DNA of 64,000 nucleotides from Mesocentrotus franciscanus (taxonomy: Eukaryota; Echinodermata; Echinoidea; Camarodonta; Strongylocentrotidae). The translations under genes were made by a program, and so were the position numbers. Below are positions 54,508 to 64,000 of this stretch, in pieces; the stretch's first letter is position 1; every line of letters starts with the position of its first letter. The stretch lies in NCBI GenBank assembly GCA_037976565.1, contig CP137675.1:22383326-22447325 (forward strand). Direction: 5' to 3'. The notes beneath the pieces are model-generated. The model saw only the letters and a program-made list of their open reading frames with translations, searched no databases and was not told the origin of the DNA.

Positions 54508-54740
54508 TCGTTTTATTCATTTATTTATTTATCTATTCAGTCTTCTTTAAAAACACAGGGTAGCCCCATTCAATGCCACAAGGTCTGCTTTACAAGGGGG
54601 CCCTGTATCAAGTGGAATTACAATGTATAAAGTTAAAACACAACATAAAAACAAACAGATAAATAGATAAAAATACATGGCAATTAAATCCTGCACAATT
54701 ACTGATAACAAAAAATGTAATCTAAGTTAATGATAGACCT
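54508..54740. repeat. Possible retroelement tail
   Basis: TTTATTTATTTATCTATTC followed by CAGGGTAGCCCC and GGGGGCCCTGTA, then an A-rich stretch. The layout resembles 8080-8345. Family not identified. Confidence 0.3.
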
Positions 54741-55298
54741 ACTCTTATATTGAATAAGTACATACAAATTTGTTTAAATAAGTTTTTGAAGACCACAGAA
54801 AGAATATTGAAGATCGGCTACAATAACCTAAAATTTGCATTCTAAAATAGGTTGGGTAAAATTTAGCTAACAAGCACGCATGTCCAATTTTCCCCCCAAT
54901 ATTGGATAAATTTACCCAACTTTTTAGAATGTTATCTGTAATGAGCACAAATACACTTGTAATGTGGAAGCAACCCCATCTTCACCGCCCTCCTCCTGCT
55001 CAAAGCCAAGGCCTCGGTGGTCCTCCCTACCTTACTGGACCAGTGCCATGGACGAACAGGTGTACCGGCCAAAGAACCCACTCTGACTCACCTATAGAAA
55101 TTACTGGAGGAAATTCGATAGGAGCCGATATGGATCTAGGCACCGGTCCTAAATCTACATCATTCAAGATGAGGGCAGCAAAAGCCTCCCTTTGATGAAA
55201 TTTGAGTAGTTTTGCACTGGCTCTGAATTTATTCCGTTCAGTTTTTGAAATATCATACAAACACAATTATCCACCACAAACTCAATTTCTCCATCGCG

Positions 55299-55440
55299 CG
55301 CGCTCTCTGTCTGTCTCTGTCTCTGTCTCCCTCGCTGTCTCTGTCTCTGTCTCTCTCTCTCTGTCTCTGTCTCTCTTTCTCTCTCCCTCCCCCTCTCTTT
55401 CTGTCTTCTTCCGTCCCTCCCTTATCTCCTCATCCTCCCC

Positions 55441-55476
<36 letters not shown>

Positions 55477-55479
55477 TTC

Positions 55480-55514
<35 letters not shown>

Positions 55515-55515
55515 G
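55299..55515. repeat. Long (CT)n/(TCTG)n array
   Basis: TCTCTG units at 55300-55375, then mixed CT/CCCT and (CT)n from 55440 to 55513. It follows the CGCGCGC motif at 55295-55301. Confidence 0.92.
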
Positions 55516-56166
55516 ATTACTTTATAAAGCACAATCTTATTTCACACCCATGTGCGGGAACAAAATTAACCTTTTGTTAAATATCTATTGTATGTAATAG
55601 TTGTTAACCTTTGTTTCGTCCAAAATGGTATTTTTCATTCGCTCATTGTTATGTACCTTTAGACTATTCAGGGATGCAAATTTACATTCCAAAAACTTGT
55701 CATGTCGCCAGGCCCCTAAAATGAGAAACGAATGTTGGTAATGATCATTTCGTGAATTCAAGGCTTCGATTTATCACCAGCAAACTCTCGATGGCTGCAT
55801 GCTGTGGTGATATTTTGATACCATCTGAATTAATCATCCCGTGAATAACTGGGTTATTTTAGTTCGCCCCTCTTTGAAATGGGACTGACGCGACCTATTC
55901 TGAACGGAAATTCAATTATATTTCATTTCGATGATGTTCGTGGTGATTTATTCGAACTATATCTGGACTAAGGAAGGCATGATGCAAAAGTGTGCCAACG
56001 AATGGGAACATGCCGACTATAGTATCTTTGTCGTGATCTATATAGGGAATGAGCTGCTCTTCGATACATAGATCACCAGATTGTTTACAATCATACAAAA
56101 GAAACGACAGACTGTATATTATCTAACGGCCTTTTAAAAAAGTAATGAACACGCTAAAACACGTTA
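55516..56166. other. Intergenic, nothing recognised
   Basis: No feature recognised. Confidence 0.4.
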
Positions 56167-56930
56167 ACCCTAAAAAGGCCGGGCAATTAGAGGTCCTAAA
56201 TACGGCCGGGGGGGGGGGCATTATACCCCCCTAAGATCTCCGCCGTGAAACGGCCGATCGCCGCGAAAATTTGCATGCATGTCAAGTGAAGTGTGTAGAA
56301 TACTATAGTAATTTAAATTTTTGGAAAAATTTACTCATTTGCATATTTATGGTAAATTATGCAAATAAGGTCAAAACAATTCACATTTTTACCCATAAAT
56401 CATATATTCTTCATATTTAAGCTTTCTTTTCCACTACATATATTTGTTAGACCATTTGGAATAATAATACGACAACAAAATTTGGAAGAGCCAGGTTATT
56501 CCTTATGTTATCTCTTGTTTTGATAATTTCTTATGTATTTCATTGTTTTTTAACTTATGTATTTTATTGTTTTTGTTGTTTTATTTCATTTCTAACTATA
56601 ATTCAACTATTTTGGCCGCCAAAACAAACACCTAAACTTTAAACAAGACCAAATAACCAATGTTTTATCTCTGTTTAGGAAAAATGATATTTCCATATGT
56701 TTTGTACACAACTCACGAAAATGAGCGATTTTCGGGCCGACATGTAAAGACAAAAGGTCACGTGACTTTGTAACGGTAGGTCCGATTTTCAAAAAAAATT
56801 TTTTTTAAAGATGCGCAATAATCGAAAGAAAAAAGTCATCAAGCGACGGGGCGTCATCCGTACGCGTTCCCGAACAATTACAAAAATCGCGGAGGGGGGG
56901 GGGGCATAGTGCCCCCGGCCTTATTAGGGT
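56167..56930. mobile_element. 764-bp inverted-repeat element, CCCTAA(A/T)AAGGCCGGG ends
   Basis: The left end ACCCTAAAAAGGCCGGG and right end CCCGGCCTTATTAGGGT pair with one mismatch. Next to each end is a G run then GCAT(T/A). The interior is AT-rich and non-coding. Confidence 0.7.
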
Positions 56931-57005
56931 GAAAGTAATGTACAAATAATACTATACCATAAAAATACTGCAGGCGTTTTGGTCAGTTAATTATAAAAGA
57001 AACCG

Positions 57006-57081
<76 letters not shown>

Positions 57082-57265
57082 CATCATTTTTTTTAATCAT
57101 TATTATTTTGATTACTATTATTATTACTATTATTATTATTATTGTTATTATTATCATCATCATTATCATCATTATTGTTTTATCATAATTATTTTTTATT
57201 ATCATCATTATCATCATTATTGTTTTTATCATAATTATCATCATTATTGTTTTTATCATAATTAT
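57006..57265. repeat. (TTA)n array with (ATC) variants
   Basis: Pure TATTAT run at 57006-57080, then interrupted ATTATTG/ATCATC to 57265, including near-identical 47-base copies of TATCATAATTATTTTT-type sequence. Confidence 0.9.
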
Positions 57266-57356
57266 TTTTACTACAAACAATTTAAAACTCATTTGATATA
57301 ATTCAGATAACATGAAAGTAATACCTAATAGATCATTTTAATTTGTTCATGGTCCT

Positions 57357-57892
57357 TTAAAGATACTATGTCCGTTTTGCAGCCAACATCAAATTATGTA
57401 GAACTTTGCAGGAATTATGAATATGTCATGTATGTCCTATCTGTGAAATTTAAACATTAGCAGTGTCCTAATATTCAAATTATGCAAGGAAACCCGTTTA
57501 CTTGCTAGACTTCACTGTCAGACACTATTGAGTGACTGACTGGTTTTTCATCTTTGGTAATAACATACATAAAATGAGCTGTAAAGGGTACATGAGCATT
57601 TGTCTACATCAATAACCCACTTCTTGTAATGGCCAAAATTAAACTGATTGAATCTTTGCGCAGCATAAAACGTACGACCATTCGGTACAATGGTCTGAAA
57701 AATCAGACTATTACTTACTGGCTCTATAGCTCCTAAGTCGATTCGACAACTAATATTCGTTATTTTCCCACTTAAAGACATTTTCAAGCCTCCTTTTTTA
57801 AAGGAAGTTCTAAATTTGTATTGTCTTTCAAATGCCGTTGGAATTTAACCTTTTCATTTTTTTGGCCTGCAAATGGGACATAGTACCTTTAA
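57357..57892. mobile_element. TTAA-flanked DNA transposon, copy 2
   Basis: Element 57361-57888 between TTAA duplications (57357-57360 and 57889-57892). It begins AGATACTATGTCCG and ends GGGACATAGTACCT. The interior closely matches 397-972 in the same orientation (e.g. CAGCCAACATCAAATT, TGAGTGACTGACTG). Confidence 0.78.
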
Positions 57893-59570
57893 GAGATATT
57901 TGACCACGTTGATTCTCAGTAAAGGGAAATTTGTTAAAAAGGCAGCCTTCCTAGATCAAACATGTGACTTAATATTAAAGATAATGATTATTAAATTTTC
58001 AATATTTGCATCCAATGTACAGACCATATTTCCTTGAAAGTTTCCATTAAACTTGTGTTGGCTATATGCAGGTCACTAGAAAATGAAAGACAATTGATAA
58101 ATTCATTTTAAAAATAAAAAAAAACATAAAAGTAATTAGTATCCTTAAAATAGATTAATAAATTATATATTAGAATGTAAAATTGTTGCATTGTTACATT
58201 ATTTATTAGGCAACTCGCTCCTAGATCCCTATTAAATGATTGGTCAAACGCAGGCAAGTGTAGGTCATTTGCTGAAACTATATCTCACGCTTTTCATGAA
58301 AAAGCGTGCAATAGATTACAGTACTATCCAACGATTTTAAAGTACAAAACTCGTTAAGATCGTATAATGAACTCATTCGCATGCATCATTTGTATGCTAT
58401 TATTAAATACTGATGATATCGTGGGGATATGTCATGTCATATTTTGCCCATAATGATTTAATGATTTATGCCTTTTATTTTTAATGTGAAATAAGACAGG
58501 ATTTACCAATAAGATGCTGATCAAATAACGACGATATCAGTTGGTTAAAATATATAGTTATATACATCTTTACTTGAGTTTTTTTAACAAATACAAAAAA
58601 TAAAAGGTGCAATGCAATCAAAAATGCCAAACACATTGTCGATGATTAATTAATTTGGACTATTCATGTCACGGATTAAAAAGGGGTAATATGAAAGGTC
58701 AATTATATCACCGTTGAACTTTTAATACCAAGTACCCGTACCGGCCTCTTAAAAGGGAGTCCAGATGAGATATTGCTGCGGAATAATCTTATAGAGCACC
58801 GGTAAAACTATTCAAATAATATTTTAAAAAAGAAGCTTAAGTGTTTCGTGTTCAGTAAACCCTCTAATCCCTCTGTACCATATACAACTTCCTGTGTAGC
58901 TTAGGTCGAGATCGGGGATAAAAGCTCCGAATGGATTTTGTCTGGATTTAAGTGCTCTGAAAATAAAGGCTTGGAATACTTTTCGCTGATCCGTCGATGA
59001 TGTGTTCCGTTTACTCATCTATCTATTTGTGATGCTGGGGTCATAGTGACAACGAAACAGACAAATCTTAGGAATTAGAATGCATAACTACTGATATTAT
59101 AGATTGGGTATCAGTATACACCAGAGGTATCGCTATGATTTCTACATATGTATCATACCTTTATTATAAGGATTTGCGATAAATGTTTCAAGGTAGAAAT
59201 AATAAACTGGATTCAAAATTCCTGACAGAGCCTACATCTGTCACTAAAGCCGTGAAAAGACTGTCATTGACTTGATGAAAATCGAAGGACATGATTTAAA
59301 CAAAGGTAACTAATAATTATAATGAAAAATCATGAACAAGAAAAATCGTTAAAAAGAAAAAAGGGAACTTTCAACAAAAACATAGCTGGACATGTATACG
59401 GGTTGCAGTCTTTTTTTAGTACCTTCTTATACGTTTGGGATGAACGAATTTTACACCAGTTGAGAACTAGGATAAGTATATATATATATACGGATTCGGG
59501 CTTTATCTGTGGTGCATGATGTCCTAGAATATGCATTTGGAAAGAAATGCTGCAGAAATTGAAAAAAGGT
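57893..59570. other. Intergenic, nothing recognised
   Basis: AT-rich, no recognised feature. Confidence 0.4.
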
Positions 59571-59664
59571 GATAATAATAATAATGATAATAATGATGAA
59601 CATCATCATCATCATCATCACATTTATCATCATCTTCATCACCTTAATCATCATCATGATCGCC

Positions 59665-59739
<75 letters not shown>

Positions 59740-59815
59740 TGAATAATAATGATAGTATTAAAAGCAATCATCATCATTATCATCATCTTCATCATCATCC
59801 TCATAATCATAAACA
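59571..59815. repeat. (AAT)n and (ATC)n arrays
   Basis: GATAAT units, (ATC)n at 59600-59660, (AAT)n at 59667-59738, then (ATC)n again to 59810. His- and Asn-rich translations are artefacts. Confidence 0.92.
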
Positions 59816-60240
59816 AATATCGTTGGATTAATGAACCACTTTTTTATGAGTACAAAAAGCGCTGAATATGCAAATTGGTCCGGCTTTAGCTCAGCTTTCA
59901 TGATGATACACTTCATTATACAAAAGTGTGTGTTTTCTGTATCAAATCAAGATAAGCGTCTCGCTAAATGATTTTGTTTTCCTTATTTCAATCTATCGTT
60001 GCCCAACGATGAAGTGAATGCGATACCGAAATATTATTTTTTTTCCTTCAGATTGAATCAGAAATTGATAAGTGATAATAAGAAAATCATTGATTCTTTT
60101 ATATTAAAAGGAAATTTCGAGAAAAAAAACCTGGCAAATTAAATGAGTCGAACAAAATCTATGGCGGTATACGGCCTTCTTGCGGACAGCCGTATTTCTC
60201 ATATATTTCCCCGTTTCTCAAATTTGAGAATTTGAGAGAA

Positions 60241-60254
60241 CCAGTAGATGGCGC
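60241..60254 (+). promoter_or_regulatory. CTCF-like motif
   Basis: CCAGTAGATGGCGC matches the CTCF core consensus CCASYAGRKGGCRS at all positions. It lies about 335 bases upstream of the putative start site. Binding is not shown. Confidence 0.45.
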
Positions 60255-60407
60255 GCTTTGATCCAGCTTCTGTTTTAAAAGTAGATTAGGGGTAGATTAG
60301 AGAGGTAAACTGTTACCCCTCTCTCGGAAGGCCCCCTATAGCAACGGATGTGCCTCTTATTCCCTTCATCATACGGTGACTAATCATAAACACAGCGAGA
60401 CACAGAG

Positions 60408-60472
60408 GGAAATAGGAGAAAGAGAGATGGAGAGAGAGAGACAGAGAGAGTGGAAGAGAGAGAGGGAGGAGG
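60408..60472. repeat. (GA)n tract upstream of promoter
   Basis: GAGA-rich sequence 105-170 bases upstream of the putative start site. In animals such tracts can bind GAGA-type factors; here it may simply be a microsatellite. Confidence 0.6.
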
Positions 60473-60543
60473 GGGCAAATATTTCTGGGGATGGGGTCTT
60501 GCTCGTGGAGAAGAGGTGACTACTTTAGCCTCGATTGACGCGG

Positions 60544-60580
60544 TATAAAAACCTTAATCCCTCCGTCAAACAGCTCAGTT
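60544..60580 (+). promoter_or_regulatory. Core promoter: TATA box and initiator
   Basis: TATAAAA at 60544-60550 and TCAGTT initiator with A at 60577, giving TATA about 27-33 bases upstream of the predicted start. No ATG occurs between 60577 and the start codon at 60737. Confidence 0.6.
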
Positions 60581-60736
60581 CGTGCCTTGGTTGATTCTGG
60601 AACTCATCCTCTCTTTACTTCCTCTTCAAGAGTTTGGGAAACTTTTTTCCTTTGTATCCTACCCTTTGTGGACTTAGGTGAAAAAATTTGTTTTTGATCT
60701 CTTCTTCCAAACTTGGAAACCACAAATCCGATCAAA

Positions 60737-60770
60737 ATGCAGAAGTTCTTGTTCTCATGTGTTTTGATGG
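60737..60770 (+). CDS. First coding exon of an unidentified, probably secreted protein
   Basis: ATG at 60737 (context CAAAATGC), then MQKFLFSCVLM, 11 codons plus one base, ending at donor GTGAGT at 60771. A basic residue followed by FLFSCVLM looks like the start of a signal peptide. A 5' UTR of about 160 bases without upstream ATG precedes it, and a TATA/initiator pair is placed correctly. The intron would be phase 1, common after signal-peptide exons. I could not find a convincing second exon in 60771-64000, so the gene probably continues to the right. Function cannot be stated. Confidence is limited because the coding part is very short. Confidence 0.5.
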
Positions 60771-63700
60771 GTGAGTAAATTATCTTTCTTTTCTCATTTA
60801 TCTTTTTTTTTTTATTCATTATTGTTGGTTTGTTTGTTTCTTTCCTTCCATCCTTTTTAGTATCAAAGCTTAAAATGAATAAAGTATAACATTATATCTG
60901 TCTTCAGTACTTAGCATTAGGAAATCATATTCAGAATCCTTTGTCTGTAAATGAAACGTTTAAAGTGAGCATCTTCTCTAGAATTTCCAAAGATTAGTTT
61001 TATATTTGTCCACTTTATGTTCCGAAAGACCTTGTTCACTGCATTTATTTTCTTCAAAGGCATGATTTTTGTTGATTTGTTTGTTTGATTGTTCGTTTGT
61101 TTGTTTGTCTGTCTGTTTTGGGTTGTTGGTGTTTTCTTCTTTTGGTGCAGTGTATCTTAACTCACTAACATAGTTAAGTTGTCTTACAGGATCACATCAA
61201 GAGTAAGGAATTTATACAAGTTGATATTTTTTTCATTGACTCAATATCTCAGGCATGTTGCAAAAAATAATATGTAAGTGAAGTTTACTTATAAGAACTG
61301 ATGTCATTTCAAAATCGTTTCTTTCTTTTTATTATATCTGGTGAAAAATGATGGAATAACTCCGCTTATCATGATTATGATTTGTTTTATCCTGTGTTTC
61401 ATGAATGATGTTCTTGATATTAATTGTTTTTATTTTGTTCTTGGCGTTCCAATCACATTCTTTGTATTCCATGTTTTGCGCTTCCTCCTATTTAAAAAAA
61501 ATATATTTACTGCCAGCTTTCACATTACTGTGTTAACTATATCGTAATAATCACGAGATTGAAGTAAATATGATTTTAGATACCCCCAGAATCTTTTTAA
61601 ACTATGTATTCTACATTTTATTCTTACGTTTCTATATCATTTAAATCATTTGTTTCATAATCTCCTATATTCATTTTGCAATTATATCGAGGCAACAATA
61701 ATATTTCTTCATCTTGTGGGTCTACCTGTAAGCACTACGCTAGAAATATTGAGATTTATAAATTACAAATTAATGTTAATTAATCATCTCAAACCAAGAA
61801 AATGAATTAGTGTAGAGTTGAGGCAGACGGTTAATTCGAATAAAATCTTAAAAGTCGGGCGTGGTGATTAGTTAATCCTGAAGACTTGGATTAAGGTTGC
61901 TTAATGACAACTCGAGAGAGGATAAGGGCAAAGCTCCTGAGCCTAAACGAAAATCAATTCATTAACATTCATGTCGTAGACGTATAATAAATATGTTAAT
62001 CTAATTTCAATTCTGTGGGTGGGCGATAACATATTTCTCGAATCCTTGGAGCGCTGTTGATGGAATTCTGGTTTGGATGACCGATTTGTCACAGACTTAA
62101 GAATTCAGTCTTGATTAAGAAGGAAACTGAATTCATTCTCCAGTCTCGGGGTTTGTGAAGACGGATTAGCCGGGGGAATTTGGGCCGGAAAAACCAGGGG
62201 GTGATACAGCTCCTAAACAGGCAAGACGTGATTCAACAAGACTTAGTCACTACTAGTTTTTTTCTGCTACTTGGAATATGAAATATGATTTAACCTGTCT
62301 ACTGTGAAATCAGGTCAATTAGAGTTCTATTTCTTTTTCTTTCAGTCCATGTAGTCCGTTGAGCAAAATTACACTTTTTAATTGAGTAGCATGGATATAA
62401 ATTCTCTGACTGTTTTTTTTTTCATTTCAAGAAAGATATAAGAATGACATCATTAAACCATGTGACTATCTGTAGAAGAAAATAGTCGGGATAAAATAAA
62501 AGGCTTTAAAGACATCTTCTTGCCGAAGGTTTTTGTTTTAATGTTAAAAATACATCTACTCAGCTAGAACAAACTTTGTAAAGGATTCTTCAATGACAAT
62601 AATTTTACTTATAGCCGCATAAAGATAACAAATTGTTCGTCGTTTTAAATTAGTTATACTATTGTATATTTGTTGAAGATGCATTCGTATAAAGAAGACA
62701 TATGAGTATGCAAGAGGCAAAGGGAAAATCCCATTTTATGGAATAGAAACGCTCCTTTTACCAGTCTATTAAGTCATCATCTCCCTCTCTTTCCCGTTTT
62801 CAGAACAACATTTAATCACTAATGTTTGCAAAATGAATAGTTAATAATTACAATTTTCCTGTCTAATCAATCACGTGTGTCTATAACTTTGAATTTTAAG
62901 TTTTTTAAAGTTTTATGAGTTCCCTTTATGTCTTATGATTTACATAAGGCCCTCACTATTAAATGTCATTTGCACAACGGTTGACAATGAAGCACTATAA
63001 ACTATTGATAATGCACAGTTAGGATAATCGGCAGTCGTTGATTCACAGTCGCGAACGTGACCTAAGTGCTTCTGAAAGGAAACTCTCTTAAGCATCTTTA
63101 ACTTGAGTAAACTTAAAGAAGGCTTTCGTATGCTTGTCATCATCTCGTCTTTAGGAGGATGCATTCGATTTTGAAGGCTGAATCCTGACAGAATATTTGA
63201 TAGCGTCACTTGCAAAATATGACGAGGGCATAAGAACCTGTAAAAATAAGTAATTCGTCATTTTATAAAAAAGCTAATATTATTTTGGCTCTGAAAGATT
63301 TACATGACTCAAAATGATGAAAATAATGAATCATCCTTTCGACATAATATAGCCCTTAAATTAAAGTCGAATATTTTGGATTTCGCTAGAATATGTTCGT
63401 CTTGAAACTCAGCAAACAGCTATCTTGGTGGGTTTTTTCTAACCCTTCCTAAATTAAGTCTTCTTTGTAAAAATTGTCATGTAAACACGATAAAGATAAA
63501 CAATCCCAAAGTTAAGTCTTTAGTTGGTTAAGGTAAGACCTTAAGTGCTCACTTAGAAAAGGATATTTAAATGAAACTCAAAGGTTTCGGCAAGTTTCAA
63601 ATCCAGCTGATACGGTTGATATTGGCAACAACAAACAAACAAATACTCCATTTCCTTGAGATGACATGACTTGGCCGTAAGATAATATTGGCTGCAAAGT

Positions 63701-64000
63701 AATATCATTTACTGCCTGGAGGATGTGCAGGAAATTCGTTGAGGGGCCAGCTAATCAATTTTTGATTTCGCATTTACAGTCATGCGCCATCTAGCGACAA
63801 TTTACTGAATCTCTATTGAAATCGAAGAGGAAGACCACTCGAATATACATGTATTTTTGTTGTTGTAATTATTGTTTTTTACAAGGATTCCTTGTCTTTA
63901 TTAACATTACTGTATTTTTTTGTTTTGTGTGTGTTTATTTTCGCATTTGTTTGTTTGTTTTTGATATGTTTTGTTGTTGTCTGTTTTGTAGAACGGACTT
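60771..64000 (+). other. Probable first intron of the gene starting at 60737
   Basis: AT-rich, with (GTTT)n-like tracts at 61070-61115 and 63945-63990. Several AG acceptors preceded by pyrimidine tracts occur (for example CTTTTTCTTTCAG at 62333-62345), but the reading frames they open close within a few codons. A late candidate is TGTTTTGTAG before 63992. No convincing exon. Confidence 0.35.
63784..63797 (-). promoter_or_regulatory. CTCF-like motif, minus strand
   Basis: TCGCTAGATGGCGC on the minus strand matches the CTCF core at 12 of 14 positions. It is oriented toward the motif at 60241. Confidence 0.35.

Noticed and set aside
62333..62370. Exon 2 of the gene starting at 60737 at acceptor CTTTTTCTTTCAG
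   Set aside because: The phase-1 frame closes after about five codons (ends VHVVR then stop), giving no sensible protein.

Overview
The window is animal nuclear DNA, most likely from an echinoderm of the sea-urchin type. The evidence is split genes with GT..AG introns, AT-rich intergenic DNA, long simple-repeat arrays, tRNA-derived SINEs and many short inverted-repeat transposons. The echinoid assignment is an inference from the style of the repeats and from protein similarity. I found no operons, CRISPR arrays or complete viral or retroelement genes.

Bases 1-7919 hold the 5' part of POLR3C (RNA polymerase III subunit RPC3) on the minus strand. Three coding exons are present (7919-7773, 6265-6010, 1280-1101) and the rest lies beyond base 1. 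Its introns are full of inverted-repeat elements. Bases 9494-14556 hold a complete four-exon NUDT12 gene on the plus strand (460 residues). It has an ankyrin segment, an NADH-pyrophosphatase N-terminal region, a four-cysteine zinc ribbon, a Nudix box and a C-terminal PNL. The two genes are divergent, with about 1.6 kb between their start codons. A 3' UTR with a poly(A) signal at 15907 probably ends NUDT12.

Bases 16-60 kb are a gene-poor stretch. The only confident gene is a tRNA-Ala(UGC) at 29028-29099 with the G3:U70 pair, A and B boxes and a T4 terminator. The rest is SINE copies, a 290-bp palindromic MITE in three copies, hAT-type elements with 8-bp target duplications (22479-22659 and 44087-44948), a Tc1/mariner-type MITE (38116-38288), a TTAA-flanked element family in two copies (397-972 and 57361-57888), minisatellites, and (CT)n, (GATA)n and (ATT)n arrays.

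Near the right end, a TATA box and initiator at 60544-60580 precede a short first coding exon (60737-60770). It encodes the start of what looks like a secretory signal peptide, followed by a donor site. The rest of that gene lies to the right, or was not found. CTCF-like motifs in convergent orientation lie on either side of it (60241 and 63797).

The genes have unrelated jobs: Pol III transcription, NAD(H) or NAD-cap hydrolysis, and an unidentified probable secreted protein. The most useful observations are the POLR3C/NUDT12 arrangement and the well-delimited transposable elements. I did not find a convincing new biological system.
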